A DNA stretch of 64,000 nt, from contig NZ_CP108006.1 in assembly GCF_036127095.1 (NCBI RefSeq), forward strand, positions 2,790,001 through 2,854,000, in the 5' to 3' direction. This stretch comes from Streptomyces sp. NBC_00335. Its GTDB lineage: Bacteria > Actinomycetota > Actinomycetes > Streptomycetales > Streptomycetaceae. Shown in pieces: positions 26,174 through 34,077 of this stretch. Position numbers and translations under genes: made by a program. The stretch's first letter is position 1. Every line of letters begins with the position of its first letter. Below the pieces are notes generated by a model. That model was not told where the DNA came from. It worked only from the letters and a program-made list of their open reading frames with translations, and made no database searches.

Positions 26174-27322
26174 GTGAAGTTGTCCCGTCTCGCCGCAGCG
26201 ATCACCACCGCCGCCCTGGCTCCGGCCGTCCTGCTCGCGTCCCCGGCCTTTGCCACCGGGCAGGGGTCCGCAGCGCCCGCCGATACGACGGCTCCGACCG
26301 CAGCCGACAAGGCCGGCGAGGACCAGGCCGAGCAGGACCGCAAGACCATCCTCGCGATCATCGCCGACCCGATGGCCAGCGCGTACATGAAGGAAGCGGG
26401 CCACAAGGCCATCGCCGACGGTCCGGCGGCCATGCGCAAGTTCATCGAGAAGGACCAGCACACGATCCGCCGCGACGACTACCGGGTCCTCATCGCCCGA
26501 CTGGCGAACGACGCCGGTCCCGGCCTGAAGGAGGGGATCAGGAACATCTTCGAGATCGACGCGACCCTGGAGCAGCTGATCCACTTCTACGAGGTCACCC
26601 AGCACGAGCTGCGCGACGACGACAACAAGGTCGAGATCTCCAGGCTGGTCGGCACCGGTGGCCCCGTGGTGAGGGAAGAGGGCAAGAAGGCCCTGAAGGG
26701 CACTCCCGCCGACCGCATCGCCTTCCTGAAGACGGGGCGGTACCTCGCGCAGGCCGAAGACGATCGGGTCGAGCTCGCCCGCATCGACGAGGGCTGGGAC
26801 GGACCCATCCTGAGCGAGGCGATCGGCAAGCTCCTCAACGGTTCCCCCACCCCGGCCGAGCTGCGCCACTTCCTCGAAGTGACCCAGTACGAACTGCGCG
26901 ACCAGGACAACCGTGTCGCGATCGCGAAGATCATCGACGGCGGGGGCCCGGAAGTGGCCAAGGCCGGCCGCGCCGCGCTGGCGGGTACGGCCGCCGACCG
27001 CACCGAGTTCCTGAAGACGGGCCAGCACGAGGCGCGCGCCAAGGACAAGAAGGCCCAGGAGGACAAGGACAAGGAGGAGGGGGAGGCCAAGCCCACGCCC
27101 ACTCCCACGCCCGCTCCCTCCCCCGGCTCTTCCGGCACCGACACCGACACCGAGACCGGCCCCGGGAACACCGCTGTCACCCCCCAGGGCGGCAGCGGCC
27201 CCCTCGCCACGACCGGCGCCGGTGACACCGGCTGGATCGTGGGCGGTGCGGGCACCGCGCTCGTCGCCGGCGCGGGCCTCCTGCTCGCAGCCCGGATGCG
27301 CCGGGCCGGCTCCACGAGCTGA
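26174..27322 (+). CDS. Secreted ALF-repeat protein with LAxTG sortase signal
   Basis: The start GTG 26174 gives a 382-residue protein with a Sec signal peptide (cleavage near ASPAFATG). The middle carries several ALF-type repeats: PMASAYMKEAGHKAI, GPGLKEGIRNIF, GPVVREEGKKALKG and GPEVAKAGRAALAG, each in a block of roughly 50 residues. A charged Lys/Glu region and a Pro/Thr linker follow. The C-terminus has PLATTGAG, a hydrophobic helix and a short Arg tail, which is a class E sortase signal of LAxTG type. The protein should be covalently linked to the cell wall. Function of ALF repeats is unknown. Confidence 0.85.
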   Translation: MKLSRLAAAITTAALAPAVLLASPAFATGQGSAAPADTTAPTAADKAGEDQAEQDRKTILAIIADPMASAYMKEAGHKAIADGPAAMRKFIEKDQHTIRRDDYRVLIARLANDAGPGLKEGIRNIFEIDATLEQLIHFYEVTQHELRDDDNKVEISRLVGTGGPVVREEGKKALKGTPADRIAFLKTGRYLAQAEDDRVELARIDEGWDGPILSEAIGKLLNGSPTPAELRHFLEVTQYELRDQDNRVAIAKIIDGGGPEVAKAGRAALAGTAADRTEFLKTGQHEARAKDKKAQEDKDKEEGEAKPTPTPTPAPSPGSSGTDTDTETGPGNTAVTPQGGSGPLATTGAGDTGWIVGGAGTALVAGAGLLLAARMRRAGSTS

Positions 27323-27339
27323 GCCCGGCCGCGTCCGAG

Positions 27340-27383
27340 CCGTATCGCCTCAGCCCTGAGGGCCGAGGGCCGAGGCGATACGG
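27340..27383. terminator. Hairpin overlapping the 3' end of padR-like gene
   Basis: CCGTATCGCCTC (27340-27351) pairs with GAGGCGATACGG (27372-27383). The right arm lies inside the last codons of the convergent PadR-like gene. It is placed to stop transcription from the ALF gene. Confidence 0.6.
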
Positions 27384-28267
27384 GCGGCCGCGTCCGCCAG
27401 GTGGCTACGGGCCTGCGCCAGCTGGTCGTCGCCGATCCCCCGGTCGCGGGCCGCGTCGCGGATGTCGTCGCGGAAGCGGTCCAGCAGCCGGTCCAGGTCA
27501 CGGGCCGGGTCACCCGTCGTCGGTACGTCCCGAGCCCAGTCCGTGTCGGGCGCGGCCGACGGGGCGGCGGCCGACGGAGCGGTGGGGGCCGTGGGGGCCG
27601 TGGGGTTCGTCGTAGCGCCGGAGCCGCCGAGCCAGGCTCCCGCCAGGCTGCCCAGGACTCCGCCCGACTTCGCGAACTGCTCCTGCAGCTGGCCGGCGAT
27701 CCGCTGGACCTCCTCGCGGGCCCGCTCCTGCGCCTCCTTGGCCTGACGGCGTGCCTGCTGGGCCTCCTCACGAGCCCGGCGGCTCTCGTCCTTCGCCCGG
27801 CGCGCCTGTTCCTTCCACTCGGCCTTGGCCTTGCGGAGCTCCTCCTTGGCGGCCTTCCAGGATTCGTCCTCCACCTGCGTGGCCGACGCGCTGGCCGCGG
27901 CCCGCAGTTCGCGCCGCAGGTCGCCCGCCGCGCCGCTCACGTCGGCGCGGATCTCGGCGGCCAGTTCGGAGACCGAGTCGCGGATCTCCAGTTCCAGATC
28001 GGCCAGTTCGCCGCCGCGGTCGGCCAGTTCGGCACGGCCCGCGTCGGTGATCGAATACACCTTGCGCCCGCCTTCGCTCGCGTGCGTGACCAGGCCCTCG
28101 GTCTCCAGCTTGGCCAGCCGCGGGTACACCGTGCCGGCGGAGGGTGCGTACAGCCCCTGGAAGCGCTCCTCCAGCAGCCGGATCACCTCGTACCCGTGGC
28201 GCGGGGCCTCGTCGAGCAGCTTGAGGAGGTAGAGGCGGAGGCGGCCGTGGGCGAAGACGGGCGGCAT
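27350..28267 (-). CDS. PadR-family transcriptional regulator with long coiled-coil extension
   Basis: The 305-residue protein has a typical PadR winged helix (residues 5-85: RLYLLKLLDEAPRHGYEVI and GTVYPRLAKLETEGLV). It then carries an unusually long charged helix (about residues 125-205, rich in EEARQARRQAKEAQ-type heptads) that predicts a coiled coil, a Thr/Pro/Ala linker and a C-terminal helical segment. It begins one base after the stop of the DUF4097 gene (TGACATG), so the two are co-translated. It probably represses its own operon through the AT-rich sites upstream. Confidence 0.88.
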   Translation of the reverse strand: MPPVFAHGRLRLYLLKLLDEAPRHGYEVIRLLEERFQGLYAPSAGTVYPRLAKLETEGLVTHASEGGRKVYSITDAGRAELADRGGELADLELEIRDSVSELAAEIRADVSGAAGDLRRELRAAASASATQVEDESWKAAKEELRKAKAEWKEQARRAKDESRRAREEAQQARRQAKEAQERAREEVQRIAGQLQEQFAKSGGVLGSLAGAWLGGSGATTNPTAPTAPTAPSAAAPSAAPDTDWARDVPTTGDPARDLDRLLDRFRDDIRDAARDRGIGDDQLAQARSHLADAAARIASALGPQG

Positions 28268-28268
28268 G

Positions 28269-29231
28269 TCAGAGCACCTTCTTGTCGAGCGCGAGCGGGG
28301 CGGCCGGGGCGCCGGACGGGTCCGCCGCCGGGCGGCGCAGCAGCGCGATGGAGCCGGAAACGGTGGTGGCGCGCAGGGTGCCGGTGCCGGCGCCCAGGGT
28401 GCCGGTGATCCGCTTGGCGCCCATCTGGCCCGAGACCCGCAGGTCTTCGAAGGCGTTGGAGACGCCGCCGGTGGCGGTGTTGGCCTCGACCCGGGCGTCG
28501 GCCGGGTGCGGGAGGCGGATGGCGACCTGCCCGGAAACGGAGTTGAGGGAGATGTCGACCGGCCGGGGCGCGGGCCGGTCGTCGAGGGCGAGGTCGATGA
28601 GCATGTCGCCGCTGACCGAGTCGGCCCGGACGTTGCCCACCGCGCCGTCGACGACCGTCAGGCCGCCGGACACGGAGTGGAATCCGAGCTCGCCGGTCAC
28701 GGACTGGGCCTCGACCCCGCCGGAGACGGTGTGCGCCTTGACCCGGCCGGACAGGCCGACGAGCGTGGTGTCTCCGGAGACCCCGTGGATGTCGGTGCCG
28801 CCGTCGATGCCGGAGACGAAGACGGTGGCGCTGACGGTGGCCAGCTGCACGCGGGTGGCGGCCGGGACCGTGAGGGTCACGGTCGCGCTGCGCTCCCATG
28901 CCTTGCGCCCGGAGGCGGAGGTGGACCAGGCCTTCCAGGGCTTGCTCTCGAACCACTGCTTGAGTCCCTGGGAGCCGTTCCAGGGGAGGTCCTCGTAGGA
29001 GACGGTGAGGGTCCCGCCCTCCTGCACCACGTGCAGGGGCGGCCCGTCCACCTCGGAGACCTCGAGGCGGGCCGGGCCCTCATCGGCGGCGACCACATTG
29101 ACCGTGCCGCCGGCCATCCGGACGCGGACCTCGGTCACCGGCTCCTCGAAGGCGAGCTTCTGCGGTCCGGCGACCGACCATGTTTCCTGCGGAGTCTGCG
29201 GACTCTGCGGATCCCGCGCTGCCTCTGCCAT
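28269..29231 (-). CDS. DUF4097 family beta-helix protein
   Basis: The 320-residue protein starts at ATG 29231 behind GAGGAGGG. Residues 130-300 form a run of beta-rung repeats with VSGDTTLVGLSGRV, SVTGELGFHSVSGG, ADSVSGDMLIDLA and NSVSGQVAIRLP, the pattern of DUF4097 bactofilin-like or adhesin-like beta-helices. No signal peptide is present, so it should be cytosolic and may be a partner of the PadR-like regulator. It is the first gene of the two-gene operon. Confidence 0.85.
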   Translation of the reverse strand: MAEAARDPQSPQTPQETWSVAGPQKLAFEEPVTEVRVRMAGGTVNVVAADEGPARLEVSEVDGPPLHVVQEGGTLTVSYEDLPWNGSQGLKQWFESKPWKAWSTSASGRKAWERSATVTLTVPAATRVQLATVSATVFVSGIDGGTDIHGVSGDTTLVGLSGRVKAHTVSGGVEAQSVTGELGFHSVSGGLTVVDGAVGNVRADSVSGDMLIDLALDDRPAPRPVDISLNSVSGQVAIRLPHPADARVEANTATGGVSNAFEDLRVSGQMGAKRITGTLGAGTGTLRATTVSGSIALLRRPAADPSGAPAAPLALDKKVL

Positions 29232-29265
29232 GGTGCTGACCCTCCTCGGCGTACATGCACGCAAC

Positions 29266-29299
29266 ATATCGCGTCTTCTGACCAACACGATATATCGCG
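29266..29299. promoter_or_regulatory. Candidate PadR operator with repeated ATATCGCG
   Basis: ATATCGCG occurs at 29266-29273 and 29292-29299, 26 bp apart. The second lies within a perfect palindrome CGATATATCG (29288-29297). These AT-rich boxes are conspicuous in this genome and sit 35-70 bp upstream of the DUF4097 start. A further inverted repeat GATGAT-N5-ATCATC (29324-29340) lies nearer the divergent gene at 29372. Confidence 0.5.
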
Positions 29300-29371
29300 G
29301 TTGAGGGAAGTCAAGCGCGTCAGGATGATCCAAAATCATCAGTTTGGGGCGTTTTGGCTTAGCGTGTGGGC

Positions 29372-30196
29372 ATGTCGATCTCCCACACCACGGCGGGCGG
29401 ACTCCTGCTCTGCCGCGCCGAACCCCTCGCCGCCCGACCCGCCGCGCACATCCTGCGCGAACGCCTGCTGCTGGCCCCCGCCGGCGAATGGAGCGTGCTG
29501 GTGCCCGAGGCCAAGCCCTGGATCGGCGGCGCGGAATCCGTGGCCGAAGTCCTGGCCGGCTGGGGTGCGGCGGTCGCGCTGAGCTCCAACTGGCCGGTGC
29601 TGAGCCTGTGGTGGGAAGAGGGCCGGACCGGCTTCGTGCTGTCCTCCGGATTCCGCCGGTCCGCGGCCTACGAGTGGGACGCGGCGGGCCGTCCGCACGG
29701 CGAGCGGGACGCCCCGGACGCAGACGCCATGCGGGTGCTGGCGGCGCGGCTCGGACTGGACCCGGTGCTGGACCTGGAGGAACTGGAGCGCCTCACCCGC
29801 CCCGACGCGGCGGCGGACGGCGAGTCCCGGCTGCTCGGCGTCATCGCGCTGCTGTCCCGCGCGGGGCTGGCGCTGCCGGCGGGCCTGAACCCGGGCGAAC
29901 CGGCCGACCGGCTGCGGGAGGCGGCCCGCGTCGCCCCGGCGGCGGAGCGGGTGGAGTGGGCGGGCTGGCGCGACACGGTCCGGGCGGAGCTCGCGGTGGT
30001 GGAGGACAGCCCGCTGGGCCCGTGGCTGCGGGGCCCCAAGGCCCGCCTGGCGGGCACGGCCCAACTGGCCGTCGGAGCGCCCCTGATGATGTGGGCGGCC
30101 CGCCGCCGCAGCCCGGGCTGGCTGGCCGCGGGCACCGTCCTGGTGACCCACGGCGCGGCCGCCCTGGCCTACGACCGGGCCCGCCGCCGGGCCTAG
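29372..30196 (+). CDS. Conserved hypothetical protein with C-terminal membrane segments
   Basis: The 274-residue protein starts at ATG 29372. A GTG two codons upstream is possible. The N-terminal 200 residues are soluble and contain WSVLVPEAKPW, LSLWWEEGRTGFVLSSG and an acidic middle. Two hydrophobic stretches near residues 230-270 (APLMMWAARRRSPGWLAAGTVLV) may anchor the C-terminus. I do not recognise a family with a known activity. It is divergent from the DUF4097/PadR operon and its 3' end touches the broken HxlR gene. Confidence 0.7.
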   Translation: MSISHTTAGGLLLCRAEPLAARPAAHILRERLLLAPAGEWSVLVPEAKPWIGGAESVAEVLAGWGAAVALSSNWPVLSLWWEEGRTGFVLSSGFRRSAAYEWDAAGRPHGERDAPDADAMRVLAARLGLDPVLDLEELERLTRPDAAADGESRLLGVIALLSRAGLALPAGLNPGEPADRLREAARVAPAAERVEWAGWRDTVRAELAVVEDSPLGPWLRGPKARLAGTAQLAVGAPLMMWAARRRSPGWLAAGTVLVTHGAAALAYDRARRRA

Positions 30197-30470
30197 AGCC
30201 GGTCGGCGCCGGCGCGCTCCCGGTCCGCCCGCTCCTGGGCCGCCAGGACCGCGTCGGCGTGGCGCGACGCCCAGGCGCCCAGGCGCCCATCGCGCGGATC
30301 GGGACCAGCAAGGCCTCGCCCGGCTCCGTCAGGGAGTAGTCCACCCTCGGCGGGGCCTGCGCATAAGCGCGGCGCTCCACCAGGCCGTTGGACTCCAGCC
30401 GGCGCAGCGCCTCGTTCAGGACCTTCGGGCCGATCCCGCCGATCCGGTCCATCCCGGTCCATGGCTCCAT
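30193..30470 (-). pseudogene. HxlR-family regulator remnant, frameshifted and 5'-truncated
   Basis: Reading leftwards from 30470, one frame gives IGGIGPKVLNEALRRLE, NGLVERRAYAQAPPRVDYSLT and AMGAWA, the recognition helix and wing of HxlR regulators. The sequence then continues as SRHADAVLAAQERADRE in another frame. The switch falls on an exact tandem duplication of CGCCCAGG (30268-30275 and 30276-30283). Deleting one copy restores a single frame. The usual first 30 residues of the family are missing upstream, where the oxidoreductase promoter lies. The gene therefore looks decayed, unless the 8-bp duplication is an assembly error. Confidence 0.7.
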
Positions 30471-30563
30471 CCTGCCTTCCCGATGCACACCGGACGGTGT
30501 GCATCGACCCGCCTGGCTTCGTCCCGAGCCCCCCTTCCACCCACTCGGACTCGGAGACACGGC

Positions 30564-31208
30564 ATGCGCATGGGAATCCTCGGTACCGGAGCAATGGCCA
30601 CCACCCTCGGCGGCGCCTGGGTGCGCGCCGGGCACGACGTGTACATCGGCGGTCGCGACGCCACCGCCGCCGCCCGCACCGCGCGGCGGACCGGCGCCGG
30701 CGGGTACGGGACCCTCGCACAGGCCGCGGCCCACGGCGAAGCCGTGCTCCTGGCCCTGCCCGCCGAGGTGGCGGCCGAGGTGGCCGCGCCGCTCGGGCCC
30801 GTCCTGGCCGGGCGGGTCCTGCTCGACTGCACGGTCCCCATGGCGCCGGGCGAGGGCGGCCCGACGCTGACCGGGGACGGCGCCTCCCGACTGGCCGGAG
30901 CCGTCCCCGGGGCGCACGTCGTCAAGGTGTTCGGGCTGGTGCACGAGAGCATCTGGACACTGGACGACCCCTCCTTCGAGGGCGCCCCGCTCTCCGTGCC
31001 CTTCTGCACCGACTCCCCCGAGGCGCTGCGGATCACCAGCGCGCTCGTCACCTCCATGGGCTGCACCCCGCTGCCCTGCGGGGGCCTCGACCGGGCCCGG
31101 CTGCTCGAAGCCACGGCGGTCTTCGCGATCGGCGCGTGGTGGCAGGGCGCCGAGGCCCGCTTCGCCTTCCCCTCACCCGCCCTCGCCCCCGGGGCCACCG
31201 ACGACTAG
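30564..31208 (+). CDS. NADP-binding reductase, F420-dependent NADP reductase-like
   Basis: The 214-residue protein starts at ATG 30564 behind GGAG. It opens with a Rossmann dinucleotide motif MGILGTGAMATTLGGAWV and continues IGGRDATAAA, consistent with NADP(H) binding. The body resembles the NADP oxidoreductase coenzyme F420-dependent family (HVVKVFGLVHESIW, PFCTDSPEALRITSALV). It is divergent from the HxlR remnant; such pairs are common, the regulator controlling the reductase. If the regulator is dead, the reductase may be unregulated. Substrate is unknown. Confidence 0.78.
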   Translation: MRMGILGTGAMATTLGGAWVRAGHDVYIGGRDATAAARTARRTGAGGYGTLAQAAAHGEAVLLALPAEVAAEVAAPLGPVLAGRVLLDCTVPMAPGEGGPTLTGDGASRLAGAVPGAHVVKVFGLVHESIWTLDDPSFEGAPLSVPFCTDSPEALRITSALVTSMGCTPLPCGGLDRARLLEATAVFAIGAWWQGAEARFAFPSPALAPGATDD

Positions 31209-31238
31209 GCGTCTCGGCAGGGGCGCCCGGACCCCGCC

Positions 31239-32183
31239 CTACGCCGCCAGCAGCGGGCTCGCGTTGCGCGCCAGCCAGGCGCGGTAGGGGGGAGTGCCCA
31301 GGGCCGCTTCGCGGTAGGCCGCGCGGAGGTCCTCGTACACCCCCTCGGACACCTGCGCGTGCACCCCGGGGCGGGTCGCGAGGAGGAGGCGTACGGCGAG
31401 CGGGTCGCCCGAGAGCGGCCGGATCGCCATGTCCTCGCGCGGTCCTGAGGTGGGTTGGCAGGGGGCGACGGCCTCGCCGGAGACGATCAGCGAGGCGGCC
31501 GTGTGGTAATCGGCGTGCAGCAGCTGCGGGTCGAGGCCGGCGCCCGCGAGGACCCGGCGCAGGCCGTCCCACTCCCCGTCCACCGACGGGTCCACGGTCC
31601 ACCGGTCGGCGGCGAGGTCGCGCAGCTCCACCACCGAGCGGGCCGCCGCAGGATGGTCCCGGGACATCGACACGAACTGCGGCTCGCGCTCCATCAGGAC
31701 CCGTAACTCCAGTCCGGGAGGCACCCGCAGCGGGCTGCCCTCCACCTCGTGCACGAAGGCCACGTCGAGCCGGCCCGCGGCCGTCATCCGCAGCAGCGCG
31801 TTGGCGGACACGTCGACCATCAGGTCGGTCTCCGTGTCGGGCAGCCGCCGGTGCAGCCGCCGCAGCCAGCCGGGCAGGGCGCGGCTGGCCGTCGAGCCGA
31901 TCCGCAGCCGGGGCCCCTGGGACAGCGCCCGGGCCTCCGCGACGAGGGCGGCCATCTCGGCCAGGAGCGGCCGCGCCCGCCCGAGTATGGTGCGCCCGAA
32001 GGGAGTCGGCCGGCATCCGGTGCGCTCACGCAGGAACAGTTCCCCGTCCAGGGCGCGTTCGATGCGCCGCAGCTGGGTCGTCAGGGAGGGCTGGCTCACG
32101 CCGAGCTGCCGGGCGGCCTTGTGCAGGCTGCCGGCGTCGGCGATGGCGCACAGGGCGCGCAGGTGCCTGACCTCAAGCTCCAT
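31239..32183 (-). CDS. snpR: LysR-type regulator of the adjacent secreted protease
   Basis: The 314-residue LysR protein has the N-terminal helix-turn-helix (MELEVRHLRALCAIADAGSLHKAARQ shortened here, followed by LGVSQPSLTTQLRRIE) and a substrate-binding-protein-like effector domain with RLRIGSTASRAL. It is divergent from snapalysin, which is the classical snpR/snpA (mprR/prt) arrangement in Streptomyces, where the LysR protein activates the protease gene. The start at 32183 excludes a 43-residue upstream extension that would overlap the operator. Symbol given by context. Confidence 0.82.
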   Translation of the reverse strand: MELEVRHLRALCAIADAGSLHKAARQLGVSQPSLTTQLRRIERALDGELFLRERTGCRPTPFGRTILGRARPLLAEMAALVAEARALSQGPRLRIGSTASRALPGWLRRLHRRLPDTETDLMVDVSANALLRMTAAGRLDVAFVHEVEGSPLRVPPGLELRVLMEREPQFVSMSRDHPAAARSVVELRDLAADRWTVDPSVDGEWDGLRRVLAGAGLDPQLLHADYHTAASLIVSGEAVAPCQPTSGPREDMAIRPLSGDPLAVRLLLATRPGVHAQVSEGVYEDLRAAYREAALGTPPYRAWLARNASPLLAA

Positions 32184-32276
32184 GCCCCGAGAGTAGGCCG
32201 GTGCGAGCCGACCGCACCAGTAACCGGTATCCCCTCGAATCCCGCCATTCTCACGGTAGTTGGGCTTCCGAAATCC

Positions 32277-32301
32277 CCCCGATAGCCCGGCGTTATCGGG
32301 G
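32277..32301. promoter_or_regulatory. LysR-type operator between snpR and snpA
   Basis: CCCCGATA (32277-32284) and TATCGGGG (32294-32301) are perfect 8-bp inverted arms around 9 bp, and the inner TA-N9-TA fits the T-N11-A rule for LysR sites. It lies about 90 bp in front of each gene. Confidence 0.65.
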
Positions 32302-32389
32302 TCTGACATCATCCGCCGCCCCCTCCCGCTCCCGCAGACTCCGGTACCGAACGACCCCCCACAGCACCGGATGAGCAGGAGTCCCCCAC

Positions 32390-33049
32390 ATGCGCCACTC
32401 CCGCAAGACCACTCTGTCCGCCGTCGGCCTCGGCATCGCCGCCGTCCTCGGCGCCGTAGTCCCGGGCACGACCGCCACCGCCTCCGCCGGCGCCGGCAGC
32501 CCGAGCACGTACGCCGCGTACGAGCAGTCGAAGGAGAACCAGGCCGCCAACCGCGCCTTCTTCGAGGCCGTGCAGCGCTCGGTGGCCCAGCAGCGCGCCG
32601 CGACCCCGGGCCTGGCGGCCGTGACCGTCACCTACAACACCCGCAACGCGCCGAGCTTCCGCACCCAGATAGCGCGCTCCACGCAGATCTGGAACAGCTC
32701 GGTGACCAACGTCAAACTGCAGGAGGTGTCCTCGGGCGGGAACTTCGCGTACTACGAGGGCAACGACTCGCGCGGTTCGTACGCGAGCACGAACGGCCAC
32801 GGCCAGGGCTACATCTTCCTGGACTACCGGCAGAACCAGCAGTACAACTCCACCCGCGTGACCTCGCACGAGACCGGCCACGTGCTCGGTCTGCCGGACC
32901 ACTACTCGGGCCCGTGCAGCGAGCTGATGTCCGGCGGCGGCCCCGGCACCTCCTGCCAGAACGCCAACCCGAACTCCGCCGAGCGCTCGCGCGTCAACCA
33001 GCTGTGGGCGAACGGCCTCGTCGCGTCCGGCCTGGACGCGAAGGGCTAG
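32390..33049 (+). CDS. snpA: Snapalysin, secreted small zinc metalloprotease (M7)
   Basis: The 219-residue precursor has a Sec signal peptide (residues 1 to about 33, ending TATASAGA), a propeptide and a mature domain of about 135 residues. The zinc site is [12 protein letters not shown]: His160, His164 and Asp170 as ligands with catalytic Glu161, the aspzincin-like HExxHxxGxxD of family M7. The C-terminal [16 protein letters not shown] holds the Met-turn and a disulfide. The enzyme is exported and cleaves milk proteins and peptides in the medium. The stop codon lies within a CTAG shared with the stop of the gene on the other strand. Confidence 0.95.
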   Translation: MRHSRKTTLSAVGLGIAAVLGAVVPGTTATASAGAGSPSTYAAYEQSKENQAANRAFFEAVQRSVAQQRAATPGLAAVTVTYNTRNAPSFRTQIARSTQIWNSSVTNVKLQEVSSGGNFAYYEGNDSRGSYASTNGHGQGYIFLDYRQNQQYNSTRVTSHETGHVLGLPDHYSGPCSELMSGGGPGTSCQNANPNSAERSRVNQLWANGLVASGLDAKG

Positions 33050-33330
33050 GCCCCCTCGGCCCGGGACCCTTCGATCGGGGACCCTTCGATCGGGGACCCC
33101 TCGGCCCGGGGCTCCTCGGCCCGGGGCTCCTCGTACCCGGGCTCGTACGCCGTGCACTCCCGGTTCCGGCAGGGACCGGGGGTCCACGCCGGGACGAAGA
33201 TCCCCAGGGACTTGCGCCGTCCCACCATCGTGTCGACGGGGCTCCCGCAAGCCGGGCACGACTGCTGGTCGTGCCCGGCCCGCGGGGCGACCGTCCCGTG
33301 CGCCTGCTGCTCCCGCTGTTCACCGGCCAT
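33046..33330 (-). CDS. Small zinc-ribbon-like protein with repetitive C-terminus
   Basis: The 94-residue protein has CPACG and CRNREC (residues 25-60), which could form a four-cysteine zinc ribbon, with [14 protein letters not shown] between. The last 30 residues are five-residue repeats ([25 protein letters not shown]) encoded by a 15-bp tandem array. The stop overlaps the convergent snpA stop. GGAGG lies only one base before the ATG, so a slightly different start is possible. Function is unknown. Confidence 0.65.
   Translation of the reverse strand: MAGEQREQQAHGTVAPRAGHDQQSCPACGSPVDTMVGRRKSLGIFVPAWTPGPCRNRECTAYEPGYEEPRAEEPRAEGSPIEGSPIEGSRAEGA
33051..33140. repeat. Six tandem 15-bp units inside the zinc-ribbon gene
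   Basis: Units of the type ACCCTTCGATCGGGG (two identical, 33066-33095) and GCTCCTCGGCCCGGG run without gaps. Each encodes five residues, so copy number changes keep the frame. Confidence 0.85.
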
Positions 33331-33391
33331 ACCTCCACGGTAGGCCGGTTTCGCCGCTTCGGCGGGCCGGCAGCCGGACGCCGCAGAAGGG

Positions 33392-33976
33392 TCAGCGCTT
33401 GACCGCGTACGAGGTGACGACCTGGCCGCCGCCGAGGGCCTTGAACCCGGTCAGCTCCAGGGGGCGCGCCCCGAACCCGGCGCGCGACATCGGCATGCCG
33501 GTGCCGACGAAGACCGGGTAGGTCTTGACGACGAACGCGTCGATCTCGTCGATCAGCTGCCCCGCGAGGTCCGCTCCGCCGCACAGCCAGATGCCGAGCC
33601 CGTCCCGGGCCTTCAGCTCCCGGACCGCTCCCACCAGGTCGCCCTCGATCAGCCGGACCGCCGGGTCCGGCGCGGTGGTGAGCGAGCGCGAGACCACGTA
33701 CTGCTCGCGCATGTGCCCGTACGGGCTGGTCAGGCCCAGCTTGAGGCCGGGCTCGTACGTGCCGCGCCCCATGAGCACCGTGTCGAAGTGCTTGGGCTCG
33801 GCGTCCGCGATCCCGAGCTGGGCGCGCCCCGGGGCGGAGATGGTCTCCGGGTACTCGGCCTTGAGGTGATCGATGAACTCGCCGTCGAGGTGGCTGTAGA
33901 TGAAGTCGGCGTCGCCGTCCGGGGCCCCGATGAAGCCGTCGACCGAGGTGGCGACGAAGTACGTGAGCTTGCGCAA
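33392..33976 (-). CDS. Dihydrofolate reductase-like (RibD C-terminal domain) protein
   Basis: The start is TTG 33976, with GGAAGAG seven bases upstream (MRKLTYFVATSVDG). The 194-residue protein has the DHFR/RibD-C fold: an N-terminal VATSVDGFIG strand, VLMGRGTYE, IWLCGGADLAGQLIDEIDAF and the final VVTSYAVKR. Members of this family reduce pyrimidine-like or unidentified substrates with NADPH, and true folate activity is uncommon. It is a single gene, and the role is unknown. Confidence 0.85.
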   Translation of the reverse strand: MRKLTYFVATSVDGFIGAPDGDADFIYSHLDGEFIDHLKAEYPETISAPGRAQLGIADAEPKHFDTVLMGRGTYEPGLKLGLTSPYGHMREQYVVSRSLTTAPDPAVRLIEGDLVGAVRELKARDGLGIWLCGGADLAGQLIDEIDAFVVKTYPVFVGTGMPMSRAGFGARPLELTGFKALGGGQVVTSYAVKR

Positions 33977-34077
33977 GCGATTCTCTTCCGTTCGACAGTG
34001 CACCCCCATTGAGGCACGTCGATCAAAGTACTTCAGGTGAAGTGGTCTGGCAAGGGATCATCCGCCGGCGATCGGGA

